Assembly: GCA_963741985.1 (NCBI GenBank)
Contig: CAVUKD010000004.1
Location: 186,001 to 250,000 of the forward strand
DNA from: Cryomorpha sp963741985
GTDB lineage: Bacteria > Bacteroidota > Bacteroidia > Flavobacteriales_D > Cryomorphaceae
Length of the DNA stretch: 64,000 bases
Direction: 5' to 3'
Shown here: piece after piece, positions 44,337 to 54,067 of the stretch
Layout of the letters: every line of letters begins with the position of its first letter
How positions within the stretch are numbered: the first letter of the stretch is position 1
Position numbers and translations under genes: made by a program
The notes under the pieces: generated by a model
The model's database searches: none
The model's input: the letters and a program-made list of their open reading frames with translations, nothing else
What the model was told of the DNA's origin: nothing

Positions 44337-47042
44337 TTATTCAATGATTAATTTTTGAGCACCCTGAATATTACCGTTTACGATGCTTTGAACCAGATAA
44401 ATTCCGGCGGGTAAGTCATCTCTAATCTTCATGCGTCCATTAAATAGAGTGCCATTATTTGCGAATTTTTGGGTATGTACCATCTTCCCGGTAAGGTCGA
44501 AAACACGCACCTCAATAGATTGCTGCGCCGACTGCAAGGAACTAATTGTAACGAGTACATCAGCCCCATTAGCAACGGGATTAGGAGAAACGTTCAATTC
44601 CGATTTAAGCATATCTCTTTCATTTGAAGAAGTTATATTCAATGAAGACGGATTGCTCGCAAAACCATTTTGAGGAACATTAATCGTAATTTCGCATTCA
44701 GAAGAATAATCACCCGACAAACCACCTGCATTTGCTTTTACGGCAACGCTGTAAGTATCTCCAGGAATAAGCCCCGGAACCTGACTAAACGTTATGGCGC
44801 GGTTTGGTCGATTTTTCTCAATAGGAGATTCGCCAGGCTGAGACAGATTGGTAAATCGAAAGGTGTAACCGCTTGCCGCACAAACATTGTATGCCTGCGT
44901 ACCTTGGGTGATGTTAACATTTGAACCACATGCTAATATAGCGGGATTAAGCCCCGTATTTGGAACTGAACCATTCATATTAATGGTACGATCTATACTG
45001 CTTGTACTTTCCACGCCACCGGCGGTAACGAAGACATTAACCGTGTAAGAAGTTCCTAATTCAAGACCGCTAACGTTTTGAAGAGGGCAGAAATAGTTAC
45101 TGGAATTTGAATTGTATTCCGAAACAGTTGCACCGTCATCAAAAGTCCAACGATAATTTGTTACCCCAGAAGCAGGTATTGCTTTTACGATATCGCAAAG
45201 ACCGAAGAAGCCATTGTTATATTGGGCTTGAAGTCCAGAACCAACTTCGGAAGCAAATCCGATCGTACATGCAGGACCATAATCACCTTCATTTGGCCCC
45301 TGATACATACGCGCTTTTATGCGCACAGAATACGTTCTTCCATATTCGAAATCTGAAAACCAGAACATTCTAAATTGTGGGTTGGCACCATTGGGTGAAT
45401 TTACTTCATACACATTAAAAGGTGGTTCGAGTTCAGTGAACTCCCATACGAAACCATCGAGAAGATACGTTGGATTTGGAGTTGTAGATCTTATTATACT
45501 ACTTGCTACCAAATCGGTAACTCCACAGAAATCATTTCGGAGCTGAACCGTTGGTATATGAGCGATTGCCGTTTGGAATGCTGTAGTAGCAGGTGCTCCA
45601 GAACCGGCGTGATACACGCGGTAAACATATTCATTACCCGGGGTAAGCCCCGTAACCCAGAATAGCTCACGCTGACCGGCGGCTGCATCATTGGTACACG
45701 CCAATTGGGTACCTCCGCAACCATCATAAACTTCAACAGCAGGATCGAAACCTGCACCACCTTGAGCCCGGAAATAGGTAACCGAACCGACAGCGGTAAA
45801 TTTGAAAAAGAGATCGGGATTTGTTCCAGGGCCATTGCATTCATTGGCACCTGAGAAAGGAACTCCACTCAAGTTTGCGTCAATCTCTGAGGCTGCAAAA
45901 GTCGTTTTGGAAACCATTTGCGTAGCGGTCTCACAAGCGCTCAAACCTTCGCACGATACATTCCAATTCCAACCACCGCCAAGACCAAGACTACCATCCT
46001 GACAACTTCCACCACCATCAGAAACGGCTTGCATAAGCACGTGTCCGCTTGAAGCCGTTTGGGTTAAGCCTGAAAGATCACCACCATTAGATCCATTGTA
46101 AAGAAGTGGGTCAGCCGTAGTAGTACCATTGTATATTCTTACCTTATCAGAAATGTTCTGGATCAAACCAGAATTAAACGTAATAGTAAGCGGCGAACCA
46201 TCGGGAGAGCTGTATAAGAATTTCGTAATATCATTGTTTCCATAACAATAGGTTTGGTTCAAATCAATACCACATGTAATAAGATGTTCGCAGCCCAGTC
46301 CAACATCTGACAGCGCCTTGGATACATTACAAGTAGGATCGCTTCCATGTTCAACTGTTACATTTACTACCTGATCTAGAGCGAAAGAACCAACAGCATA
46401 AGTTCCGGTAGTGGTAATTCCCATAATCGCTGGCGCGCCACCATCGTTGATAATATTCACCTCTGTGGCGTCGCCGAGATTGGTTAAATTTACCGAGATA
46501 CTATATTCATTATCACTGGCGCAAGATCGGGTATAAGTAGCCGTAGGCGAAGTACAGGTGGGCATTCCGTTTGCACAAACACTAAAGGGACTCTGATTAT
46601 TATTTTGGGTATCCCATAGTTGAAAATACACGGTACTTCCTGGTGTACTAGTAACGGTAAGAGAGGGGTAAAAACCTGCTCCAGAATCATCGTCACATCC
46701 TACTTGCGTAAGTGAGCCACATGAACCAGTGTAAGCGGCCATATTGATATCCATCGATAAATTGGAAACTCCGGGAATGAACTTGCCTGTCATTGTAACA
46801 ACCCCAGAAGGTGGAAGCACAACTTTCAACCACAGGTCGCCTCCATTAAATCCGGGACACACGGGTATCACACCGCTGTTGGTCAAGCCCACATTGGAGA
46901 CTTGTTGGTTGACACAACCATTGACTGTTACAGGAACGGAAACAGCTGTAGCACAGGTGTTTCCCTGAGAGTAGCCCTGAGTTCCAACGCATAAAAATAC
47001 GATTGTTAATAGGGTAAGGTAAATAGAGTAGAGTTGCTTCAT
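44337..47042 (-). CDS. Large T9SS-secreted multidomain surface protein
   Basis: A 901-residue protein with a signal peptide (LTLLTIVFLCVGTQGYSQ) and a T9SS type A sorting domain at the end (about 820-901: SVSPNPVANGAD, VFDLTGKMVH, LPAGIYLVQSI). Between them lie a Pre-peptidase-like jelly-roll (about 30-165, GGDLWLKVVLPPSG), a CUB-like segment (about 255-365, YGNNDITKFLYSS), a second jelly-roll (about 385-490), and three fibronectin-III-like modules (about 495-800). No catalytic site is evident. It is probably an adhesin or a matrix component. The promoter TTTG-N21-TAAATTTG on the minus strand is given separately. Confidence 0.88.
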   Translation of the reverse strand: MKQLYSIYLTLLTIVFLCVGTQGYSQGNTCATAVSVPVTVNGCVNQQVSNVGLTNSGVIPVCPGFNGGDLWLKVVLPPSGVVTMTGKFIPGVSNLSMDINMAAYTGSCGSLTQVGCDDDSGAGFYPSLTVTSTPGSTVYFQLWDTQNNNQSPFSVCANGMPTCTSPTATYTRSCASDNEYSISVNLTNLGDATEVNIINDGGAPAIMGITTTGTYAVGSFALDQVVNVTVEHGSDPTCNVSKALSDVGLGCEHLITCGIDLNQTYCYGNNDITKFLYSSPDGSPLTITFNSGLIQNISDKVRIYNGTTTADPLLYNGSNGGDLSGLTQTASSGHVLMQAVSDGGGSCQDGSLGLGGGWNWNVSCEGLSACETATQMVSKTTFAASEIDANLSGVPFSGANECNGPGTNPDLFFKFTAVGSVTYFRAQGGAGFDPAVEVYDGCGGTQLACTNDAAAGQRELFWVTGLTPGNEYVYRVYHAGSGAPATTAFQTAIAHIPTVQLRNDFCGVTDLVASSIIRSTTPNPTYLLDGFVWEFTELEPPFNVYEVNSPNGANPQFRMFWFSDFEYGRTYSVRIKARMYQGPNEGDYGPACTIGFASEVGSGLQAQYNNGFFGLCDIVKAIPASGVTNYRWTFDDGATVSEYNSNSSNYFCPLQNVSGLELGTSYTVNVFVTAGGVESTSSIDRTINMNGSVPNTGLNPAILACGSNVNITQGTQAYNVCAASGYTFRFTNLSQPGESPIEKNRPNRAITFSQVPGLIPGDTYSVAVKANAGGLSGDYSSECEITINVPQNGFASNPSSLNITSSNERDMLKSELNVSPNPVANGADVLVTISSLQSAQQSIEVRVFDLTGKMVHTQKFANNGTLFNGRMKIRDDLPAGIYLVQSIVNGNIQGAQKLIIE

Positions 47043-47070
47043 ACCATTAATAAGTTTAATTTTTTCATGC

Positions 47071-47103
47071 CAAATTTAGTGAATTTCAACGATCAATTCC
47101 AAA
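47071..47103 (-). promoter_or_regulatory. Promoter of the large T9SS protein
   Basis: On the minus strand, TTTG (47100-47103), a 21-base spacer, then TAAATTTG (47071-47078): both boxes match the Bacteroidota consensus, about 30 bases before the ATG. Confidence 0.6.
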
Positions 47104-47171
47104 GTTTTATCGAAAGGTATTCATTTTTTTTAGAAATTGGTTTATATAAATTTTATTTCTAACACAATTTT

Positions 47172-47207
47172 ATAAAAAAATCCCTGCTGATAACAGGGAT
47201 TTTCAAT
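47172..47207 (-). terminator. Terminator of the DUF4920 gene
   Basis: On the minus strand AAATCCCTGTTATCAGCAGGGATTTTTTT forms a stem of eight or nine pairs with a run of T, about 30 bases after the stop. Confidence 0.8.
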
Positions 47208-47236
47208 GCTTTGAGCGTGGTTGGCTGAGCGGAAAC

Positions 47237-47743
47237 TTATTTTTCAATAATAACACCATCTGCGGTAAATCCCATACCAATTTCGGGTTGGGTAATAGCC
47301 GCAATTTCGGACGCTGATTTTTTGGCATCTTCAGCGAAGTGGCGCAAGTTTTCAACCGAAATCGTATCAGTGTATGCATATCCATCGACCACAACTGTTC
47401 TTCCTTCCATTCCTTCGGTAGGAACAAAAAAGCCATAGTCTTTAAATGAGACACGCATTTCTTTGCCGTTGCCCATATCGAGAATCATCCAGCAACCTTT
47501 TTGCGTACATGCTTCTTTCACAACCGCTCTAACTTTCGATTTTAAAGTATCTTGCCCTACCATTTCAGCAAGAAAATCTGCGGGATCCATCGCTCCTTCT
47601 TCGGTTACTGTGGAGTCACCGTAAACAGTGATTGCCGGAGCATCGACAACGATATCGGCTTCATTATTATTATCCGCTTTATCGGTATTATTGGTACAAG
47701 CTCCCAAGGCGAGAATCGTTACAAAAAGGAATAAGGTACGCAT
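47237..47743 (-). CDS. DUF4920 lipoprotein
   Basis: A 168-residue lipoprotein (signal TLFLFVTILALGACTNN, lipid-modified Cys near residue 16) with a DUF4920 beta-rich domain (about 60-165) containing VKEACTQKGCWMILDMG, FKDYGFFVPTEG and VVVDGYAY. The conserved Cys pair in the CTQKGC motif may be redox active or bind a metal. No established function. It has its own promoter (next feature) and is followed by a terminator, so it is a single-gene unit between two envelope-protein units. Confidence 0.88.
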   Translation of the reverse strand: MRTLFLFVTILALGACTNNTDKADNNNEADIVVDAPAITVYGDSTVTEEGAMDPADFLAEMVGQDTLKSKVRAVVKEACTQKGCWMILDMGNGKEMRVSFKDYGFFVPTEGMEGRTVVVDGYAYTDTISVENLRHFAEDAKKSASEIAAITQPEIGMGFTADGVIIEK

Positions 47744-47765
47744 AAGTCTATGTTTTAATTTTTTA

Positions 47766-47773
47766 CAAAGGTA
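47766..47773 (-). promoter_or_regulatory. -7 promoter box of the DUF4920 gene
   Basis: TACCTTTG on the minus strand matches TAnnTTTG, about 24 bases before the ATG and only two bases beyond the stop of the OmpA-family gene. Confidence 0.5.
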
Positions 47774-47774
47774 A

Positions 47775-49799
47775 TCAACGTCGGGTAATTTTGAATTCTG
47801 TGCGTCGATTTTGTGCTTTATTTGCTTCGGAAGTATTTGGAACGAGTGGTTCAGTTTCTCCGAGACCTTTAAAAGTCATCCTTTTACCGTCCACACCTTG
47901 ATTTTGCATATAGCCAAATACCTCAAAGGCACGATCTGCACTTAAAACGAGATTTTTTCGTGGATCGCCCACATTATCCGTATGCCCGCGAATTTCAATT
48001 TTCAATGAAGGATTTTCCGCTAAATAGGCGGCGAACTCATCCAGCACGCGTTTTGATTCTTCATTCAGATCAGAGGAGCCTGTCTTAAAACGGATATCAT
48101 TGATACGGTAAATATCTCCTTCTTTCAATTTATCGATTTTCATATGGATATTCTGTACCGTATTAGCAGTATCAGCCAGCGTAAAGACGCGGGTATTAAA
48201 AGCTACTTCTTCTGTTTTGCTTTTTACAGAAACCACCACGTCATCGTTCTTCTTTAAATTTATTACGGTCGAATACGTTCCATCTTGCTTATTCACATCG
48301 ATTTCCTTGACAATTTTGCTCTCAGTGTATTTCAGTTCGATTCGGGCATCGGGTATCAATTCGCCATCTTCATTCTTCACTTCTCCTTTTAGTATAAGCA
48401 CTTTTTCGGGTCGTGCAGTTTGTGGAACTTCAAAAGCAAAAATATCAAGGCCTTTAGCCGATTTTACATTGGACGAAGAAAAATACGCACGCTTTCCATC
48501 AGTACTCACAACCAAGCCATGCTCATCTTGCGGTGAATTAATTGGATAACCGAGGTTTTTTGGCTCTGACCAAGATCCATCATCCAACTGCTTGCTGTAA
48601 AAAATGTCATATCCACCTGCCCCCATGCGGCCATTGCTGGCAAAATAGAGGGTCTTGCTATCGACGTGCAAAAAGGGACTCTTATCATTTCCGGCAGTAT
48701 TTATATCTCCATCAATGGGTTTGGCCTGAGACCAGATTCCGCCTTTGGTGCGAGTCGCGTAATAAATGTCAATGGTTGGATTACCATCTTTATCTGGTGT
48801 GGAGTTTTCGCGAATGGAAGCAAAATAAAGTACGTTTCCGTCAGCAGAAAGTGTAGGCTGGGCTTCCCATCCATCGGGTGTATTCACATTTGGTCCGAGA
48901 TTTTCAAGTCCCGACCAGGCATATTTTACTTTTCCGGTTTCGTCCGTTTGCCGGTCATAATGGGTAACGTATAGATCACAGTTTTTGTAGGTTGAGGATA
49001 CCGGTTTACACACAGTAACAAACATTTCGCGGTTGTCGAGCGAAATGCTCACACCTCCATAATTGTCGCCTACATTGAATGGCGGAGGCAAAGGCTGAGG
49101 GTTTTGGAAATCAGTGCCATCGGGTATTTTTTCAGCCTTCATAAATGACTCCACCTCACGGGTGTATATATCTCCCTTATTTTTTACTTTTTCCTTACGC
49201 GTAAAAAATATAGCAGTATTATCCGGTGACAGCATGGGCAAATATTCATCGGCCGGAGTATTCACTCCTTCCAGGCGATGCGGATCGAAAGGAACCGGGT
49301 TGGCATAGAAGGAGACATAAAATCGGATTTCAGGAAGTACGGTGGCGACATCTTGTTCTTTGATATCATTATCGCGCGATACTTTTCCGGTCTCTTTGTC
49401 AAACTTCAGGAAGCTCTCAAAAAACTTAAGTGCCCTTTCGTAATCCTGATTTCCATAACTAATGATACCGGCATAATAATAGGCGTCGGCATGATACGTA
49501 GCACATTGATTTATAGTTTCTTCAAAGTACTTCAACGCCTTTGAATAGCCTATATTTCGATCCGTAGCTATTTGATATTCGGCACGCGCCAGTCCAAACT
49601 TGCATTGCAGGCAATTGGGATCATCATCCAGTGCGGAGTGAAACAAAGTTATACGTTCATCGATTGTCAGACTCTGCGCACTATACGCTTTATCTAATAT
49701 TTTCTGCACTTTTTTGGATTGAGTAGGATTACAGTCGTCTTGCGCTTTCGCGAAAATAGCGAAACATACAAACCCAATTAAAAAGCTGAATCGAATCAT
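47775..49799 (-). CDS. OmpA-family protein with TPR and WD40-like repeats
   Basis: About 674 residues from the ATG at 49799 (49820 is in frame but lies before the signal MIRFSFLIGFVCFAIFAKAQ). A TPR region (about 30-145) is followed by PD40-type propeller repeats (about 170-440: YLPMLSPDNTAIFFTRK, GWEAQPTLSADGNVLYFAS). A CarboxypepD-like beta-sandwich (about 450-530) comes next. The C-terminal OmpA peptidoglycan-binding domain (about 560-672) reads IRFKTGSSDL, IEIRGHTDNVGDPRKNLVLSADRA and GLGETEPLVPN. Such proteins link the outer membrane to the cell wall. Related PorE-like proteins assist T9SS; that role is a possibility only. Confidence 0.92.
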   Translation of the reverse strand: MIRFSFLIGFVCFAIFAKAQDDCNPTQSKKVQKILDKAYSAQSLTIDERITLFHSALDDDPNCLQCKFGLARAEYQIATDRNIGYSKALKYFEETINQCATYHADAYYYAGIISYGNQDYERALKFFESFLKFDKETGKVSRDNDIKEQDVATVLPEIRFYVSFYANPVPFDPHRLEGVNTPADEYLPMLSPDNTAIFFTRKEKVKNKGDIYTREVESFMKAEKIPDGTDFQNPQPLPPPFNVGDNYGGVSISLDNREMFVTVCKPVSSTYKNCDLYVTHYDRQTDETGKVKYAWSGLENLGPNVNTPDGWEAQPTLSADGNVLYFASIRENSTPDKDGNPTIDIYYATRTKGGIWSQAKPIDGDINTAGNDKSPFLHVDSKTLYFASNGRMGAGGYDIFYSKQLDDGSWSEPKNLGYPINSPQDEHGLVVSTDGKRAYFSSSNVKSAKGLDIFAFEVPQTARPEKVLILKGEVKNEDGELIPDARIELKYTESKIVKEIDVNKQDGTYSTVINLKKNDDVVVSVKSKTEEVAFNTRVFTLADTANTVQNIHMKIDKLKEGDIYRINDIRFKTGSSDLNEESKRVLDEFAAYLAENPSLKIEIRGHTDNVGDPRKNLVLSADRAFEVFGYMQNQGVDGKRMTFKGLGETEPLVPNTSEANKAQNRRTEFKITRR

Positions 49800-49819
49800 T
49801 TTAGAATTCAAAAGATGCA

Positions 49820-52648
49820 TTATTCATTCTTAAGCTTGTCGGCTTCTTTTCGTGCCTTATCCATTATATCAGCCGCTTGTTTTTCAGCTTCTGATTCCAA
49901 TTTTGAAGCTTGTTTGTCGGCTTGTGCCCGCAATTGATCTCCAGCTATTTTAGCACCTTGCTTGGCAATAGGGTTATTTGCATTATCAACCAATTTCTTC
50001 GCTTGAGCATCAGCTTCCGATCGAACTTTTGCGGCAGCCTGATGTGCATTCTGCACCAACTTATCTGCCTGTTCCTGTGCATCCTTTAGGATTTTCTCAG
50101 CTTGTTTGGAAGCTTCCTCGAGAGCTTTATCTTTTCCTTCATCAATTTTCTCATTGATCACTTCCTTCACTGCCTCTTTCGCTTGATCAGTCACGCTTCC
50201 GCCATCCATTCCGGCAAAGGAAGGAGAAATCTTTGGATCTGCTATGTCGCCGTGTATGCGAACATCTATATTGATATTATCACCCATCGACATATTTCCA
50301 CCGAGGAATGAATTGGCAGATGAGAGGAGTCCCTGAGCCATTTTATTGAAATCACTTCCCAATTCGCTTGTGGGAACCGTCATAGCCATGACGTAATCCA
50401 TCGTTTCGTCAAAACTGCTATAACCTGAAACTGTGGCCTTCATATTATTGATTTTCACATCGAAGGGATCGGTAGTAATCTTGCCGTCTTCGATCTGAAA
50501 AGTTGCGTTTACGTCCTGAATTTCTTGTCTGGCGAGCTTCGGCGATTTAAGAGTTGTGGCGAGCTTTTGCAAAAAGTCACCGCCTTCGAGAATTACATTG
50601 TCAGTCTGAAGACTTCCGCGCCCTTGCATAGTTTCATACACGGGATCCAAATTGGCAGTAAGTTCCGTTTTTAGCGAAAGCTTTGATGAAACTTTCCCGG
50701 TAGCATATTTCGCGATAGGTGCGTATTTCTCTATGGTTGTAAATGCTTTAGCGGCTTCACTAATACCGATATTCCTTAAGTCGTATGAGAAATCGGCCAT
50801 TGGTTTGGCGTGATTCTGGGTATTGTATGAGCCGTCCATTGTAGCCGATCCGCCAAGAAGGTTAAAGGACATTTGGCGCAAAGCAGCGATTTCATTCTTC
50901 ACTCCTATTTCACCTTTAATCTGACTCAAGATCAAATCATCGTATTTTATTTCTCCAATCTCGGCATTGAGAGTAATATCGAGATGGTCGGGAACGCGCA
51001 TGGGTTCGCCTGATGAAGCAGTTGTATCGGCGGGTGCGTTGGCATCTCCATTTTCCGCGGAAGCGGTATCAACTTCATCACCCATCAATTTATTGGCGTC
51101 TATTTTGTCCGCTTTCAAATTGAATACACCTTGAAGTGTAGTATCGGTCAAAGCATACGCCACATAATTATTCAAGTATCCGTCGAGCGAAATGTTCATT
51201 CCTTCGTAAATCACTTTGAGCGTTTCAAGATTTAATTTTTGTGGACTGAAGGCCATTCTGGCTTCGGGAATTTGTGCCTCAACGTCTTTATCTTTATATA
51301 CGAAATTGGCCAGAACGGCATTTCCGGAAGCTTTGAATTTATCAAATTGCTGATTTTCAATAGAGCTCAACGCACCGTTGAGTTCAAAATGCGCATTGAG
51401 CATTCCGGCAAGGTTGAAATCTCCATCCATAGGAATTACATCCTTAAAACTTCCCAGATTTAAATCAGCATCCACTTTCGTATCGATGAGCGGATCGGTC
51501 ATCGGTTGGCGCAAGCTCAGTCGTGCATCGACCGTATTGGGATCGGACGCTGATTTTCCAATTTCCATGTGGAATTTTGGAACATCGACCGTCATAGCGT
51601 TCATATCGTTTCCTTCCGGGCTATTTATTTCCGCTTTGATCTGCATATTTTCAATACTTCTTGGCAAATCAGGATATTGAACGTGCCCGTTTTCGACACC
51701 CAGATTTAAACCAAAACCAGGCATCAGATTATCATTATAGGTTCCTTTCACAAATCCGCTCAGCGCGATTTTTCCGGAAGCATCCACCCCATCAAGATCT
51801 TGTGTGAATTCTGCAGGAACAAGTGAAAGCAACGTTTTGAGATCATTTTTCTTCGCATCGAATGTAATGTCCATATCGATATCATCTTGGGGCATAGCGA
51901 GCCAACCATCAAATCCGATGGACATTTGATTGATAGTTAGTTCATTTTCCATAAAGGTGAACTTCATTTTATTCAAATCCATGGCAATATCGGCGCTTAA
52001 ATCGGCTGCGGCGTGATTCACGTATCGCGTACCGTCGTAATTGACCGTAACAGCTTCAACATGCGTTTCTGTATTAAGGGTAAAAACATCTTCAGCAAAA
52101 TTTCCTTTCCCGGTATGATTTAAACCCATTAAATTAAGCACCATGGGTAACGTTTTGTCATCATATATCACTCGACCATCCGAAATTTCGTATTCATCAA
52201 TAGTGAGTTTCATAGGTTCTCCGCTCGCCACGGTAGTGGTAGTATCACCGGATTCTACTGCAATATCATAATTGGCCGTTCCATCTTTTAGTACCAGTAT
52301 ATTTATAACGGGTTGGTCAAGGCCAATCTTTTTCACGATTATTTGATCTCCATTAATTACACTCATTATATCCAACGTAAGATTGAGGTCTTTCATAGAC
52401 GCGAGGGTATCGCCTTCGAAGGGGGTCACGCCCACCACGCTCAAATCCTCAATAGCGACAGACAAATTGGGAAAATGGCGGATGAGGGATAGATTCACAT
52501 CTGAAAACTCCACTTTTGCTTTGAGGTTTTTATTGGCTTGTTCTTTTACTAATTCCACTATTTTGCCCTTGAAGGCAAACGGTAGAATAAGAAGCAGCAG
52601 AAAGATAACAACTACGATAATTCCGATAATCTTGAGCGCTTTTTTCAT
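49820..52648 (-). CDS. AsmA-family protein with a C-terminal helical tail
   Basis: A 942-residue protein with one N-terminal membrane helix (about 5-25) followed by a long AsmA/TamB-like beta-repeat region (about 30-820: FSDVNLSLIRHFPNLSVAIEDLSV at the start, AsmA-2 patterns later), which would form a lipid-transport groove across the periplasm. The last 110 residues are unlike the family: an Ala/Lys/Gln/Glu helix with 11-residue periodicity (EEASKQAEKILKD, EQADKLVQNAHQAAAKV), like amphipathic apolipoprotein-type repeats. It starts the run that leads into the OmpA-family gene with a 20-base gap, so the two are probably co-expressed. Confidence 0.86.
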   Translation of the reverse strand: MKKALKIIGIIVVVIFLLLLILPFAFKGKIVELVKEQANKNLKAKVEFSDVNLSLIRHFPNLSVAIEDLSVVGVTPFEGDTLASMKDLNLTLDIMSVINGDQIIVKKIGLDQPVINILVLKDGTANYDIAVESGDTTTTVASGEPMKLTIDEYEISDGRVIYDDKTLPMVLNLMGLNHTGKGNFAEDVFTLNTETHVEAVTVNYDGTRYVNHAAADLSADIAMDLNKMKFTFMENELTINQMSIGFDGWLAMPQDDIDMDITFDAKKNDLKTLLSLVPAEFTQDLDGVDASGKIALSGFVKGTYNDNLMPGFGLNLGVENGHVQYPDLPRSIENMQIKAEINSPEGNDMNAMTVDVPKFHMEIGKSASDPNTVDARLSLRQPMTDPLIDTKVDADLNLGSFKDVIPMDGDFNLAGMLNAHFELNGALSSIENQQFDKFKASGNAVLANFVYKDKDVEAQIPEARMAFSPQKLNLETLKVIYEGMNISLDGYLNNYVAYALTDTTLQGVFNLKADKIDANKLMGDEVDTASAENGDANAPADTTASSGEPMRVPDHLDITLNAEIGEIKYDDLILSQIKGEIGVKNEIAALRQMSFNLLGGSATMDGSYNTQNHAKPMADFSYDLRNIGISEAAKAFTTIEKYAPIAKYATGKVSSKLSLKTELTANLDPVYETMQGRGSLQTDNVILEGGDFLQKLATTLKSPKLARQEIQDVNATFQIEDGKITTDPFDVKINNMKATVSGYSSFDETMDYVMAMTVPTSELGSDFNKMAQGLLSSANSFLGGNMSMGDNINIDVRIHGDIADPKISPSFAGMDGGSVTDQAKEAVKEVINEKIDEGKDKALEEASKQAEKILKDAQEQADKLVQNAHQAAAKVRSEADAQAKKLVDNANNPIAKQGAKIAGDQLRAQADKQASKLESEAEKQAADIMDKARKEADKLKNE

Positions 52649-52660
52649 AAATGATTTCTT

Positions 52661-54067
52661 TTATTTTTTATAATTCAATTCTCCTTCACTTTGTGCAATA
52701 ATAGTACAAACTGTGGCATCGCCGGTAACGTTCACCACTGTTCTGCACATATCTAAAATACGATCTACGGGAAATATTATTGCAATCCACAACGGATTTA
52801 ATCCAACACTTTGCAAAACAATAATCAGCATAACAAGCCCTGCACTCGGCACCGCCGCCGAACCGATAGATGCCAACGTAGCAGTTAGCACAATGGTGAG
52901 TTGCTGCGCAAAATCCAGATCGACCATATGAAACTGCGCTAAAAACACAACCGCAACAGCCTGATACAGACTTGTGCCATCCATATTAACAGTTGCCCCG
53001 ATGGGCAAGACAAAGCTAGTAACGTTTCGGCTTACGCCAATGTTTTCTTCGACGCACTCCATTGTCACGGGCAGTGTGGCTGCACTTGAGCTCGTGGAGA
53101 ATGCGAGAAATTGCGCTGGGCTGATTCTGCGAAAAAAATCCTTGTAGGTAAGCTGCTTGACAACCGTGCGCGCTAAAACAGGATAGAAGACGAAAATCAT
53201 AAAGAACAGTCCAACGAGAACGACGATTGAATACGAACCCAGACCTGCAAAAATATGGAGAACCTCTGATGGGGTATCAGCCATTTGCGATAGCACACCG
53301 GCCATGAGGGCAAAAACAAAAAAGGGCGCTGCTCGCATAATAATATCAACCATTTTGAGGAAAACTTCATTGCCTCCGTGGATAAAACTTTTGAGAACGC
53401 TTACTTTTTCTTCAGGCAAGATGGCAATGCAGATTCCGAAAAATATGGCAAAGACAATGACTTGAAGCATCAGGCCGTTGTCTGAAATCGAAAGTACGAT
53501 ATTTTCAGGAACCATATCGACCAGAAATTGCAAAGGTCCCTGATCTTTGGTGGATTTGGTAGTTTCCACTTTTTCCGCAGCTTTCTGCTGATCCTCAATT
53601 CTGGCTACTTCCTTTTGTTCTGTGGTGAGGTACTGTGCGTATTGCGGGTCGGTTGTAAAATTTTTATGATCCTTTATTTCAATATTGTTTTGATTCGCCC
53701 AAGATTCGTACGAGAGTCGGTTTTTAATACGTACTTCATCATCCACATGGGATCCGGGTTTTGCAATGTTGACCAAAAGTAGTCCAACGGAAATAGCAAT
53801 AACTGTAGTGACTAAATACATACCAAGCGTCTTTGCTCCCATTCGACCCAATTTCGACATATCTTTGAGATCGCCGATACCGGCGATAATTGAGAATAAA
53901 ACCAGCGGTACAGCAATAAATTTCAGCGCTCGGATAAAAATTACACCGAAAGGATTAATCCAATTCTTTGTGAAATCATTCCAACCAAAATAGCTTGCTG
54001 CAAAAGCCCAGATAATTCCGAGTACAAGTCCGATGATAATTTTCCAGTGCAGGGCAAGTTTCTTCAT
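52661..54067 (-). CDS. Dicarboxylate/amino acid:cation symporter (DAACS family)
   Basis: About 468 residues from the ATG at 54067, which overlaps the aroC stop (TTATGA); the longer frame from 54157 runs through aroC and is not used. Eight membrane helices plus two re-entrant loops are expected. The transport signatures STSSSAATLPVTMECV near residue 335 and NMDGTSLYQAV near 372 are intact, so it should be active on glutamate, aspartate or dicarboxylates with Na+ or H+. A hydrophilic insertion of about 60 residues between TM3 and TM4 (about 115-175, rich in Lys/Glu) is larger than in GltP. Confidence 0.9.
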   Translation of the reverse strand: MKKLALHWKIIIGLVLGIIWAFAASYFGWNDFTKNWINPFGVIFIRALKFIAVPLVLFSIIAGIGDLKDMSKLGRMGAKTLGMYLVTTVIAISVGLLLVNIAKPGSHVDDEVRIKNRLSYESWANQNNIEIKDHKNFTTDPQYAQYLTTEQKEVARIEDQQKAAEKVETTKSTKDQGPLQFLVDMVPENIVLSISDNGLMLQVIVFAIFFGICIAILPEEKVSVLKSFIHGGNEVFLKMVDIIMRAAPFFVFALMAGVLSQMADTPSEVLHIFAGLGSYSIVVLVGLFFMIFVFYPVLARTVVKQLTYKDFFRRISPAQFLAFSTSSSAATLPVTMECVEENIGVSRNVTSFVLPIGATVNMDGTSLYQAVAVVFLAQFHMVDLDFAQQLTIVLTATLASIGSAAVPSAGLVMLIIVLQSVGLNPLWIAIIFPVDRILDMCRTVVNVTGDATVCTIIAQSEGELNYKK

